64,000 bases of DNA from Topomyia yanbarensis (GCF_030247195.1 NC_080671.1:414046044-414110043), one strand, 5' to 3'. Positions 24,886 through 34,879 are shown, counted from the first letter of the stretch. Numbers and translations are program-made. The notes: generated by a model not told the origin, from the sequence alone.

Positions 24886-24889
24886 TTAA

Positions 24890-25545
24890 CATTGGGCACT
24901 TTTGAATTTGCACTTCAATGTTTGCAATTCAAAATTGGCTCCTTCAAAATTTAGCACTTCAAAATGGGCACTTTAAATAAGGCACTTCCAGTTGGGCACT
25001 TCAAATTGGGTACTTAAAATTGGGCACTTCAACTTGGGCACTTCAAATTGAGCATATCAAAGTGGGCACTTCAAATGGTGCTCTTCAAATTGTTTATTTA
25101 AAATTGGGCACTTCAAATTGGGCACTTCAATTCCGGTACTTCAAAATAAGGCACTTCAAATTGGGCACTTTAAAATTGAGTACATACGTCTTGAAACATT
25201 GACACGAGTATACGTCTTGAAACATTGACACTTCAAAATCGGACACTTCGAAATTAATCGCCTTAAAATTGGGCACTTCAAAGTTTAATACTTTAATATT
25301 GGGACTTCAAATGGAACTTTAATATTGGGCATTTCAAAATTAAGTAATTATAAATGGGGTGCTTCTATATTGAACACTTTAAAATTGGACAAAAAAAAAT
25401 AAAATTGGGTCTTCACATCAGGCACTTCAACGTGGGCGCTATAAAAGTGTGCACTTTGAAACTGGACATTTCAAAAGTTAGTACTTTAAAGTTGGGCTCT
25501 GCAGACTTTAGAGTTTCAAAAAATTGGAATTTCAAAATTTGACGC
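24890..25545. repeat. degenerate ~16-bp minisatellite, middle segment
   Basis: Same GGGCACTTCAAATTG-type units as 23855-24180, tighter at 24970-25190. Short open frames here only reflect the repeat. Confidence 0.9.
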
Positions 25546-25546
25546 T

Positions 25547-26250
25547 GTTTTGGTCGAGTGCGGAAGGCGGCCATGGAAGAAAGTGACGAAACACGTCAAT
25601 AGACAGACGTCCGTCTATAAGTTTTTCGGGAGTTTTCCGTCATTAGAAAAACGTTTCAGTGTGCGCGTGTTATGGTGTTGGCTCGCCAACAGGGGTAAGC
25701 TAACAGCTAAGGAGTGTATTCGCTTCCCCGCCTAAATAACAAGCAATCGTGACATCGACCGTTCTCGCTGTAGAGGATAAGTCGAACGAGCCAACCTCTC
25801 TTCTACAGCTAATCGTCAAGGAGAACGAAGCAGGGCGGACAAAGGTTCCCCTGGGAAGTGCACTGTGGTGACTTCCGGGATCGATTACGGTAAGTAGACG
25901 GTCCGGCGATTTATCGCCAACGTCGCTAGGGAGGTTTCAACAAAGGAGCCAACCACACCTCCCTAGCTAAACGCCAAGGACCGCTGCCGGAGCAGCCAAC
26001 GGAAAACGGGAGAACTCGGCCGTTCTAGTCTCGGCCGGTCGGATAAAACCGTCGCCTTCCTGCCAGTGCCAGCAGTATCGGATCAGTTATGACCACGAAC
26101 AGCCACAAGGGAGAGTAGGTGAATAAAAGTTGATAAATTTAGTTTATTTTTTTTTGTTGTTACGAAAAATCGAAATTCTATTACAAGCGCCTAGGCCGCC
26201 CTGAAAAGAAGGGTTCGCCGGGTAATCAGAACCCGAGTAGTGGGCGAACA
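25547..26250 (+). mobile_element. solo-LTR-like island inside the minisatellite
   Basis: About 700 bp of non-repetitive, GC-richer DNA interrupts the array sharply on both sides. It starts TGTTTTGG and ends GGGCGAACA, compatible with the TG...CA ends of an LTR, and holds an AATAAA signal near 26122 followed by a T-run and more sequence. I did not find a matching target duplication (left flank GACGC, right flank CCTTC), and no gag/pol is present. Alternatives are a SINE or captured unique DNA. An open stretch of 61 codons (25550-25735) starts near the edge but has no known motif. Confidence 0.4.
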
Positions 26251-28130
26251 CCTTCAATTTGAAACTTCAAAATTGTGCACTTCTGAATTGGCATTGCAAA
26301 GATTCCATTTCAAAATTGGGGCCTTAAAAATTTAGCACTTCAAAATGGGCACTTCAAATTGCGCTCTTTAAATTGAAAACTTCAAATTGAGCACTTCAAT
26401 CTTTGGCATTTGAAAAATTTGCCCTTCAGAACTAAATAGTTCAAAATCGGGCGCTTCAAAAGTTGGTTCATCACACAAATTTGCACTTCAAAATTGAGTA
26501 TTTGAAAGCTGTGTTTTCTAAGGTTGGGCTCCTCAAAATTGAGCAATTAAAAAATTGGGCACCATTGAATTGGACACTTCACAAAAATGCTCATTTTACA
26601 ATTGGGCACTTTAAAATTTGGCACTACAAAATTGGGCACATTAAAACTCGCGCTGCAAAACTGCCGCTTCAAAATTAGGCACTTCAAAACTTGGCCCTCC
26701 CAGATTTTTCCCTTAAAACTGGGTTGAAGCGCTTCAAAATTGAACACTTCCAAATTGGACATTTCTAAATTGAACACTTTCAAATTGAACACTTTTAAAT
26801 TGCACGCTTCTAAATTTTACACTTCCAAATGGGACACTTCCAAATGCGATACTTCCAAATCGGACACATCCAAATGAGACACTGTCAAATGGGACACTTC
26901 CAAATGAGACGCTTCCAAATGGGACACTTTCAAATGGGACTCTTCCAAATGGGACACTTATTAACGGGACACTTCCAAATGGGACACTTCCAAATGCGGC
27001 TCTTCCAAATGAGACACTTCTAAATTGGACACTTCTAAATTGGACACTTTATTATGGGATTTCAATTCTGGGCACTTTAAAATGGGTAGCTCAAAATGAA
27101 GCGCTTTAAAATTAGGAACTTCAAAATTTGAAGCTTCAAATTGAGAACTTCAAACTTAACACTTCCAAATGGAACTCTTCAAAATAGTGCTCTTCAAAAT
27201 TTGACTCTTTAAAATTGGATACTTCAAGATTTGACACGTTTAATTGGGCACTTCAGTATTGGCTCATCTGAACTGGCACTTGAAAATTGGGCACATCAAA
27301 TTGGGCATTTCAAATTGGACACTTCAAATTGGGCCCTTCAAATTGGGCACTTCAAGTTGGGCACTTCAAATTGGGAACTGGGGTACAAATTTGGCAATTC
27401 CAATTGGGTAATTCAAAGGCAATCCCAATTGGGCTATTTAAATAAGGCACTTCTAATTGGATAGCTCAATTTGGCCACCTCAAAAATTGGGCTCTTCAAA
27501 GTTCGGCAATTAAATTAGGTACTTCAAATTGGGCACTTAAAATTGGACACTTCAAAATTGGGCACATGCACTTCATATTGGGCACTTTTAAATTGGGCAC
27601 TACTAAATTTCGCACCTCGAAGTTGGGCACGTCAAATTTGGGCACCTCTGAATTGGGCATTTAAAAATTGGGCGCATCAAAATCGGGCATTTCGAAAATA
27701 GAAACTTCAAAATTAGGTAATTTAAAATTGACACTTACAACTTGAGCAATTGAAAGCTAAACACTTCAAATCGGGCACTTCAAAATTGGCTCCTTAAAAT
27801 TAAACACTTCAATATTGAAACTTCACATTAGGAGCTTCAATTTGAACTTCTAAATTATGTACTTCAAAATTAGGTATTCTAAATTGTATGCTTCTATACA
27901 GGACACTTTAGAATTGTACACTATAAAATTGGGACTTCACCTCAGGCACTTCAAATTTGGGGGTTATAAAAGTGGGCCTTCAAAACTGGACAATGCAAAA
28001 ATGGACACTTCGAAATTTGACACTTGAAAATTGGGCATTTCAAAATAAGGGCACGGCAAAACTGAACACTTCACAATTGGGCTTATCAAAATTTGGCGCT
28101 TCAAATTGGGCACATCGAAATTGAGTAATC
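26251..28130. repeat. degenerate ~16-bp minisatellite, right segment
   Basis: Continuation of the GGGCACTTCAAAATTG array. 26750-27050 is a more homogeneous block of GGGACACTTCCAAAT units, a local expansion of one variant, and 27290-27370 is another tight block. Open stretches across it are repeat artefacts. Confidence 0.92.
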
Positions 28131-28810
28131 ATTCACGAGCAGGAGTGGTAATTCGTGACGATTATACAAGGATTCACGAACCAGTTCGCGACCACATGAG
28201 TAATATTTTATGATTTTGTGTGCTATTTCATGGGCACGCATGGTGAGTTGTGACTAATGACTAGGAATCATGAATTAATTCAAGTGCCCGTGAATAATCT
28301 TGTATGATTATGTGCACTATTTCACGAGCGTGAATAAAGAATCGTGATTATTGTATTAGAAAACATGAATAATTTCACAAGAATTCAAAGGATGCCTGAA
28401 AAATATTACGAAGATTGAAAGTATTCTGGAATAATACTGAAATAATTAACGAGAGCAAGATTTTGTGAACTAATTTACAACTACGAAAACCAGATCATGA
28501 TCAAGATGTGAAAGATCATTAACCAGTTCACGTCCTACAGTCGGTCTCTGAATAATGATTCCAAAGCTAAGAATAAAATCACGATTCAACATTTGGTTTT
28601 ATGAATAATGTTCATAAAGTTGGGACTTGGTTCACGTACAGAAAATCGATTTGATAATGACATGACGGAAACCGTGACTAAAGCTCACAAAACAAATACA
28701 AACATCTGCGCTAATAAAAGCGTTACTGAAGGGAAATTAAACAAAATTTTAAAGCACATGATTTTTGTTATTTTCGTGACGAAAAAACATGACTTTTCCG
28801 GAATTAAATG
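28131..28810. repeat. AT-rich degenerate repeats, period about 100 bp
   Basis: Recurring ATTCACGA / AATCATGAAT motifs and a longer block (TATGATTTTGTGTGCTATTT near 28210; TATGATTATGTGCACTATTT near 28307) indicate an old tandem duplication. The left end of the Penelope-like element is fused to this sequence at 28810/28811. Confidence 0.55.
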
Positions 28811-30766
28811 TTCAATGTTCAGAATAACAACCACATCCCCTACGTTGAAATGATTTCGGAATTGGAAAAAACGGTGAAACGTAAAGAAAACGCAGACGAA
28901 ATCAGAACAGAGGTTTCAACTGCCATGATAAATTACATGAATTTCAAAAAACAACCTAGACACTGCGAAAATGAATGGATAAGCAAGGACATATGCAGGA
29001 GTAAGAAATTCTTGGCAGAAAACCCCAATCTGGTTATCACCAAAGCGGACAAGGGAAACAAAACCGTCATCATTGCATCTGAGGAGTACGAACAGAAAAT
29101 GGAGGACCTTCTGAGTGATGAAAGCACGTACAAACAACTGAAATCGGACCCCACATCGAAAGTTCTGAAGAAAATCGGTGTATTGGTGGATGGGTGGCGC
29201 GATAGCAAGTACATCGACGCGCGCACACACCGGAAGATAAAAATATCCAGTTGTAATCCACCAAGAGTCTATGGTTTGCCAAAAATACACAAACAGGACA
29301 GACCTCTCCGCCCGGTGGTTTCGACGATTGGATCAGCAACGTACAATGTGGCCCAATTCCTATCTGGAGTGATTGGAAATATAGTAGGGAAAACTGAGTA
29401 CCACATTAAAAATAGTTTTGAGTTCGCTGATCAAATAACAGGAACACAGATCACCGAAGATGTAGTTCTTTTCTCTCTGGATGTGACGTCGTTGTACACG
29501 AACGTGCCTGTTGATTTTGCCCTGGACTGCTTGAACGAGAGATGGGAAGAGGTGGAGAAACACACAAGCATCGATCAACACAGTTTCATGGAGGCGGTCA
29601 AGCTTGTGTTGGAATCGACGTTTTTCGTACATCGGGGTGTAATATATGCACAAACTTTCGGCGTCCCTATGGGCTCTCCACTCTCACCAGTCATTGCGAA
29701 TGTGGTGATGGAGCGATTGGAACAGAAGTGCATAGCATCATTAGAGAGAAAACAAATACCTCTAATGATGTACCGTCGGTACGTAGACGATTGCTTCTGT
29801 GTGGGCAAAAGGGAGCACATTCAAGAAATCTTAGACTCGTTCAATAATTTCCACAGTAAACTCCAGTTCACCATTGAAGAGGAGGACAACGGGAAATTGA
29901 GATTTCTTGACATGATGCTAACCAGAAACCATGATCGCATCGAAAGAGTTTGGCTACCCAAACAAGCGGATGGTAGATATCTGGATTTCAATTCAGAGAG
30001 TCCCTATTCGCATAAATGCAACACGGCAATTGCACTCGTAGATCGAGCAGTTAAGCTCTCCGACTGTAAAAACCGACCAGCGGCAATCGAAACAGCCAAA
30101 AAGATATTGCGAATAAACCATTACCCCTACTGGTTTGTTCGCAAAATTCTGAAAGATCGGGTCCATAAACACTATAATGGCCTACAGCAGAATAAAGATG
30201 CGACTGCTGAAATAGCATATGTAGCTGTGCCATACGTCCCGGGACTCAGTGAAAAACTAGAGAAAATTCTGAGAAAACACGATACAAAACTTGCTTTCAA
30301 GCCAAAAGATAAAATAAAAAACAGAATTTTCTCCAAACTGAAAGACCCGATCCCACCAGGGAAACAGAAGAACGTGGTGTATTCGATTCCGTGTGGAACA
30401 GGCGATGGCAAAACGTATGTAGGACAAACGGGGAGAAGGCTGGAAACGAGAGTAGCGGAACACAAGAACGACGCGAAGAAAAAAGATGCGAGAACTGGTT
30501 TAGCCCAACACACATTGCAAGAAGGACACATCTTCGATTTCGACAACACCCGGATACTGGAACGAATCGAAAACCAGGAGAGCAGACTAACTGCAGAGAT
30601 GTTTCACATCAAAATTCTCGGCGAGGAAAAAACGGTGAACCTACAAAGAGAATGTGGAACGTTCTGCACAACATACGACGGTCTGGTCACCAAGCTTCGA
30701 CAGTGTTTGAATAGCGAGGAACGCAGACAGTCGAAGAGTGATCGCCCGCCTAGCGGTGGAGAGTGA
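28808..30766 (+). CDS. PLE polyprotein, N-truncated: RT and GIY-YIG endonuclease
   Basis: The 652-codon frame starts at an ATG in flanking DNA (28808), three bases before the element begins, so the first residues are fortuitous. From the third residue on it equals residues 182-831 of the downstream protein. It keeps the RT with KADKGNK, SLDVTSLYTNVP, GVPMGSPLSP and the catalytic YVDD, and the C-terminal GIY-YIG endonuclease (VVYSIPC ... KTYVGQTGR). It lacks the N-terminal domain with the Cys cluster. The known role of the family is target-primed reverse transcription using the GIY-YIG nick. Whether this truncated form is expressed or active is unknown. Transcription would probably supply the downstream copy with its promoter region. 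Confidence 0.85.
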   Translation: MFNVQNNNHIPYVEMISELEKTVKRKENADEIRTEVSTAMINYMNFKKQPRHCENEWISKDICRSKKFLAENPNLVITKADKGNKTVIIASEEYEQKMEDLLSDESTYKQLKSDPTSKVLKKIGVLVDGWRDSKYIDARTHRKIKISSCNPPRVYGLPKIHKQDRPLRPVVSTIGSATYNVAQFLSGVIGNIVGKTEYHIKNSFEFADQITGTQITEDVVLFSLDVTSLYTNVPVDFALDCLNERWEEVEKHTSIDQHSFMEAVKLVLESTFFVHRGVIYAQTFGVPMGSPLSPVIANVVMERLEQKCIASLERKQIPLMMYRRYVDDCFCVGKREHIQEILDSFNNFHSKLQFTIEEEDNGKLRFLDMMLTRNHDRIERVWLPKQADGRYLDFNSESPYSHKCNTAIALVDRAVKLSDCKNRPAAIETAKKILRINHYPYWFVRKILKDRVHKHYNGLQQNKDATAEIAYVAVPYVPGLSEKLEKILRKHDTKLAFKPKDKIKNRIFSKLKDPIPPGKQKNVVYSIPCGTGDGKTYVGQTGRRLETRVAEHKNDAKKKDARTGLAQHTLQEGHIFDFDNTRILERIENQESRLTAEMFHIKILGEEKTVNLQRECGTFCTTYDGLVTKLRQCLNSEERRQSKSDRPPSGGE

Positions 30767-31037
30767 ACGAGAGTGAATGGAGATGCGTGATATAAGTTTA
30801 TGTGAGTTAATTGTAAATTGTGTTTAATTTGTGAATGCTAGCTTTGTAATTTTTTGTGAACAAATTGATGTTAACGTTAATGCTAAATAAATGTTTGTAG
30901 GCGTCCGACGATGGCTGAAGAGCAGTAAGCCGAAACGTTACGTGTAGTAATGGGAAAATTTGAAGTTTTCATTTTCACCGAGAAAAGTCAACAAGTCCAT
31001 GAAATAAATATGTTGCGGTGACCATAAAATCTTATAT
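28811..31037 (+). mobile_element. Penelope-like element, upstream 5'-truncated copy (pseudo-LTR)
   Basis: Matches 31605-33831 base for base except for one difference I noticed (28918 A versus 31712 C, silent Ser codon), at a constant offset of 2,794. It starts abruptly inside the coding region, lacking the sequence for the first 180 residues, and ends at the same 3' base as the downstream copy before that copy begins. Head-to-tail partial tandems like this, called pseudo-LTRs, are characteristic of Penelope-like elements. Near identity implies recent insertion or ongoing homogenisation. Confidence 0.93.
30901..30943 (+). ncRNA. hammerhead-ribozyme-like motif, upstream copy
   Basis: Read as RNA, the order fits a minimal type I hammerhead: GCGU (30901-30904), CCGACGA (30905-30911, the CUGANGA core with C for U4), one extra U, stem II GGCU ... 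AGCC (30913-30916 with 30928-30931), GAAA (30932-30935), then CGUU and ACGU. ACGU after the predicted cut at 30939/30940 pairs with GCGU as stem I (one G-U), and the A-C-G-U of GAAACGU gives a two-pair stem III. Hammerheads in pseudo-LTRs are documented for PLEs. The U4 change and the bulge make activity uncertain. Confidence 0.45.
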
Positions 31038-31064
31038 TCATCAGTTGATCAAGTACGAAGAAGT

Positions 31065-33560
31065 ATGTTAATCGCCAAAGAAATTGCCATTAAATATGGC
31101 TACGATGGCAGAAAGTTGATGCAACAGTACCAAAAGGCATCAATTAAAATTGCGAAAGCTAGCAATCGCATGAAGTTTTTGCTGAATTGTAGAAAGTGCA
31201 AAGTCATCCCTACGTGTCTGAACTACAGGGTTGGAATCAACCTGAATAATGATCGATCCCGTCGTGAGTTTGAAAAGGTATTATTCAAGCACAGAATTCG
31301 CATTATCAGCATAATGGTGGCCGACACCAAACGAACGCTAGCTGAGTTGAAGAGAACCAAAATGTTCTATTCCAACCGAATGGAACTAATCTATCAACAA
31401 GCCGACGTCCAGCGGGTGAAGAAAATGGTGGAGAACAAGACTGTGGTGGTACATAACTCCTGTAAAACGAGAGAGACACGTAAGATCGAGACACTGAAAA
31501 ACAGGAGAATTGCGTCTCTCACTCGCGGTGGACAGTGGATAGAAAACACCACCAATACACAAATCCCGGATTTTCTGGAGAGAACGTTGAAACTGGGTCC
31601 GAATTTCAATGTTCAGAATAACAACCACATCCCCTACGTTGAAATGATTTCGGAATTGGAAAAAACGGTGAAACGTAAAGAAAACGCAGACGAAATCAGA
31701 ACAGAGGTTTCCACTGCCATGATAAATTACATGAATTTCAAAAAACAACCTAGACACTGCGAAAATGAATGGATAAGCAAGGACATATGCAGGAGTAAGA
31801 AATTCTTGGCAGAAAACCCCAATCTGGTTATCACCAAAGCGGACAAGGGAAACAAAACCGTCATCATTGCATCTGAGGAGTACGAACAGAAAATGGAGGA
31901 CCTTCTGAGTGATGAAAGCACGTACAAACAACTGAAATCGGACCCCACATCGAAAGTTCTGAAGAAAATCGGTGTATTGGTGGATGGGTGGCGCGATAGC
32001 AAGTACATCGACGCGCGCACACACCGGAAGATAAAAATATCCAGTTGTAATCCACCAAGAGTCTATGGTTTGCCAAAAATACACAAACAGGACAGACCTC
32101 TCCGCCCGGTGGTTTCGACGATTGGATCAGCAACGTACAATGTGGCCCAATTCCTATCTGGAGTGATTGGAAATATAGTAGGGAAAACTGAGTACCACAT
32201 TAAAAATAGTTTTGAGTTCGCTGATCAAATAACAGGAACACAGATCACCGAAGATGTAGTTCTTTTCTCTCTGGATGTGACGTCGTTGTACACGAACGTG
32301 CCTGTTGATTTTGCCCTGGACTGCTTGAACGAGAGATGGGAAGAGGTGGAGAAACACACAAGCATCGATCAACACAGTTTCATGGAGGCGGTCAAGCTTG
32401 TGTTGGAATCGACGTTTTTCGTACATCGGGGTGTAATATATGCACAAACTTTCGGCGTCCCTATGGGCTCTCCACTCTCACCAGTCATTGCGAATGTGGT
32501 GATGGAGCGATTGGAACAGAAGTGCATAGCATCATTAGAGAGAAAACAAATACCTCTAATGATGTACCGTCGGTACGTAGACGATTGCTTCTGTGTGGGC
32601 AAAAGGGAGCACATTCAAGAAATCTTAGACTCGTTCAATAATTTCCACAGTAAACTCCAGTTCACCATTGAAGAGGAGGACAACGGGAAATTGAGATTTC
32701 TTGACATGATGCTAACCAGAAACCATGATCGCATCGAAAGAGTTTGGCTACCCAAACAAGCGGATGGTAGATATCTGGATTTCAATTCAGAGAGTCCCTA
32801 TTCGCATAAATGCAACACGGCAATTGCACTCGTAGATCGAGCAGTTAAGCTCTCCGACTGTAAAAACCGACCAGCGGCAATCGAAACAGCCAAAAAGATA
32901 TTGCGAATAAACCATTACCCCTACTGGTTTGTTCGCAAAATTCTGAAAGATCGGGTCCATAAACACTATAATGGCCTACAGCAGAATAAAGATGCGACTG
33001 CTGAAATAGCATATGTAGCTGTGCCATACGTCCCGGGACTCAGTGAAAAACTAGAGAAAATTCTGAGAAAACACGATACAAAACTTGCTTTCAAGCCAAA
33101 AGATAAAATAAAAAACAGAATTTTCTCCAAACTGAAAGACCCGATCCCACCAGGGAAACAGAAGAACGTGGTGTATTCGATTCCGTGTGGAACAGGCGAT
33201 GGCAAAACGTATGTAGGACAAACGGGGAGAAGGCTGGAAACGAGAGTAGCGGAACACAAGAACGACGCGAAGAAAAAAGATGCGAGAACTGGTTTAGCCC
33301 AACACACATTGCAAGAAGGACACATCTTCGATTTCGACAACACCCGGATACTGGAACGAATCGAAAACCAGGAGAGCAGACTAACTGCAGAGATGTTTCA
33401 CATCAAAATTCTCGGCGAGGAAAAAACGGTGAACCTACAAAGAGAATGTGGAACGTTCTGCACAACATACGACGGTCTGGTCACCAAGCTTCGACAGTGT
33501 TTGAATAGCGAGGAACGCAGACAGTCGAAGAGTGATCGCCCGCCTAGCGGTGGAGAGTGA
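31065..33560 (+). CDS. PLE polyprotein: reverse transcriptase with GIY-YIG endonuclease, 831 aa, intact
   Basis: Residues 1-180: basic N-terminal domain with a Cys cluster (C42, C45, C51). RT core: KADKGNK from 258, motif A around D404 (SLDVTSLYTNVP), GVPMGSPLSP from 464, and catalytic YVDD at 504-507. A linker follows, then the GIY-YIG endonuclease, with Y704 (VVYSIPC), KTYVGQTGR from 714 and RVAEH to H731. Length is typical for a complete PLE protein and there is no internal stop. The first ATG after the in-frame stop at 31005 is 31065, and the 5' part lies just after the junction with the upstream copy, so that copy's 3' region would act as the leader. The role is reverse transcription primed at a GIY-YIG nick. 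Of all genes here, this is the one most likely still functional. Confidence 0.92.
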   Translation: MLIAKEIAIKYGYDGRKLMQQYQKASIKIAKASNRMKFLLNCRKCKVIPTCLNYRVGINLNNDRSRREFEKVLFKHRIRIISIMVADTKRTLAELKRTKMFYSNRMELIYQQADVQRVKKMVENKTVVVHNSCKTRETRKIETLKNRRIASLTRGGQWIENTTNTQIPDFLERTLKLGPNFNVQNNNHIPYVEMISELEKTVKRKENADEIRTEVSTAMINYMNFKKQPRHCENEWISKDICRSKKFLAENPNLVITKADKGNKTVIIASEEYEQKMEDLLSDESTYKQLKSDPTSKVLKKIGVLVDGWRDSKYIDARTHRKIKISSCNPPRVYGLPKIHKQDRPLRPVVSTIGSATYNVAQFLSGVIGNIVGKTEYHIKNSFEFADQITGTQITEDVVLFSLDVTSLYTNVPVDFALDCLNERWEEVEKHTSIDQHSFMEAVKLVLESTFFVHRGVIYAQTFGVPMGSPLSPVIANVVMERLEQKCIASLERKQIPLMMYRRYVDDCFCVGKREHIQEILDSFNNFHSKLQFTIEEEDNGKLRFLDMMLTRNHDRIERVWLPKQADGRYLDFNSESPYSHKCNTAIALVDRAVKLSDCKNRPAAIETAKKILRINHYPYWFVRKILKDRVHKHYNGLQQNKDATAEIAYVAVPYVPGLSEKLEKILRKHDTKLAFKPKDKIKNRIFSKLKDPIPPGKQKNVVYSIPCGTGDGKTYVGQTGRRLETRVAEHKNDAKKKDARTGLAQHTLQEGHIFDFDNTRILERIENQESRLTAEMFHIKILGEEKTVNLQRECGTFCTTYDGLVTKLRQCLNSEERRQSKSDRPPSGGE

Positions 33561-33694
33561 ACGAGAGTGAATGGAGATGCGTGATATAAGTTTATGTGAG
33601 TTAATTGTAAATTGTGTTTAATTTGTGAATGCTAGCTTTGTAATTTTTTGTGAACAAATTGATGTTAACGTTAATGCTAAATAAATGTTTGTAG

Positions 33695-33737
33695 GCGTCC
33701 GACGATGGCTGAAGAGCAGTAAGCCGAAACGTTACGT
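33695..33737 (+). ncRNA. hammerhead-ribozyme-like motif, downstream copy
   Basis: Identical to 30901-30943 at the 2,794-nt offset, with the predicted cut at 33733/33734. Cutting at both sites would release one unit-length 2,794-nt RNA holding the complete ORF. Confidence 0.45.
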
Positions 33738-33831
33738 GTAGTAATGGGAAAATTTGAAGTTTTCATTTTCACCGAGAAAAGTCAACAAGTCCATGAAATA
33801 AATATGTTGCGGTGACCATAAAATCTTATAT

Positions 33832-34334
33832 ACGTTCATACTGTTAGTATGTTTACTCATAACCATACCTTCAACTTGAAACTGTTTTACAACACTGCGT
33901 GCTAAAAGTATCCAAAAGTTTGCTTCAAGCCAACCAATAGGGTGAGTATGTTGAAAGTTTATTATTTTGTTAATAAATTGCGTACGAAAAAGAATAATAA
34001 GCAAAAGATTGAGACTCAGAAAGTTTTGTTTGATATATTACACTAGAGTAGAATGGGGTCAAACAGGTATAAGGATACAATAGGTATAGGTTGTTATGTT
34101 ACTGCAGAGGTCGTGTGGCCATGTTGCGTGAATTAGATACACTGTAGAGAACATCGTTGACGACTGTCATTTCGGCTATTACCGTGGATCAGCTGTATTA
34201 GTTACGGCGTCGTTTATGCTTTCGCGTGTTCCTTTGCGAAAACACATTGTTCTTCGTCCTCGGTACAGTACATTTAATCAATGTAAAAAAGTGAAGTGAG
34301 TTTTTTCTTATGTAAAAATTAATGCTGAACACAA
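33832..34334. other. flank of the PLE, no gene recognised
   Basis: AT-rich unique-looking DNA. The motif GAGTAGAATGGGGTCAAA near 34045 resembles the ends of common mosquito MITEs, but no partner end was found. Confidence 0.35.
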
Positions 34335-34876
34335 TTGTTGCCATGGTTTTTCGATATTTTTGTTTTTGAAAAAAATACGGACATCAACATGAAATATACG
34401 CTTGAGGGCACGATAGGTCAGCCGTTTGGGGACACTATAGGTCTCTACTATAATATAAATTTAAATTATATTGACAGGAAAATTTTGCGTAATTTCGTAC
34501 GGAAAATGCTAACACGAAGTGAAGATGACATAAAGAACGCAATTGCATCTGTTCAAGATGGCGCCAGTATTCGATCAGTCTCTAAACAATTCCGTTCGAA
34601 ACATTACATGTTCGCGTGAAAGGAAAGTGCTAGTCATCAATAAAAGCGCGTCAGATATTTTACGTGAGTTAACAATATAATAATTTAAGGTGTTGCTGAA
34701 ATAGGTAATCGTAAAAAAATAATCGAAAAAGAGAAGGAAAAGGAATCCAAAAAACGTGATCGTCGCACAGCTAAGCAACCACGTGAGCCGGAATGCACAA
34801 CTTCAATTCCACACTCTGGCGATGACAAGGACACCGAAGAAGTCATTTGTAAGTACAAAACCGAACGCAGCTGCTG
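34335..34876 (+). pseudogene. pogo-like (Tc1/mariner) transposase relic
   Basis: Around 34492-34600 the frame reads FVRKMLTRSEDDIKNAIASV, then a stretch ending SIRSVSKQFRS. This resembles the N-terminal psq-type helix-turn-helix DNA-binding domain of pogo/Tigger transposases. After a gap, 34711-34847 reads a Lys/Glu-rich tail (IIEKEKEKESKKRDRR) and an acidic segment (DDKDTEEVICKY), like the C-terminus of these proteins before a Cys-rich module. The DDE catalytic domain is missing. A GTAAGT at 34851 looks like a splice donor, so exonisation cannot be excluded. Most likely an internally deleted transposon. Confidence 0.4.
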
Positions 34877-34879
34877 AAA

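Larger units (their letters stand above)
31038..33831 (+). mobile_element. Penelope-like element, full unit
   Basis: 2,794-bp unit joined directly to the 3' end of the truncated copy. It holds the entire ORF (31065-33560), a 3' UTR with an AATAAA signal near 33680, a hammerhead-like motif at 33695-33737 and the 3' end CTTATAT shared with the upstream copy. Flanking DNA changes at 33832. No target duplication is evident between the flank before 28811 and that after 33831. By structure it belongs to the endonuclease-bearing PLEs of the Penelope group. Confidence 0.93.

Noticed and set aside
23855..28130. Regularly spaced repeats that could be mistaken for a CRISPR array
   Set aside because: Units are contiguous and degenerate with no constant repeat/variable spacer pattern, and the DNA is eukaryotic.
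31386..32084. 232-codon minus-strand frame, plus several shorter ones that recur identically in both PLE copies
   Set aside because: They lie antisense to the RT gene, have no known motif, and their repetition only reflects the duplicated element.
28795..33845. Target-site duplication for the PLE insertion
   Set aside because: The flanks before 28811 and after 33831 share no convincing direct repeat.
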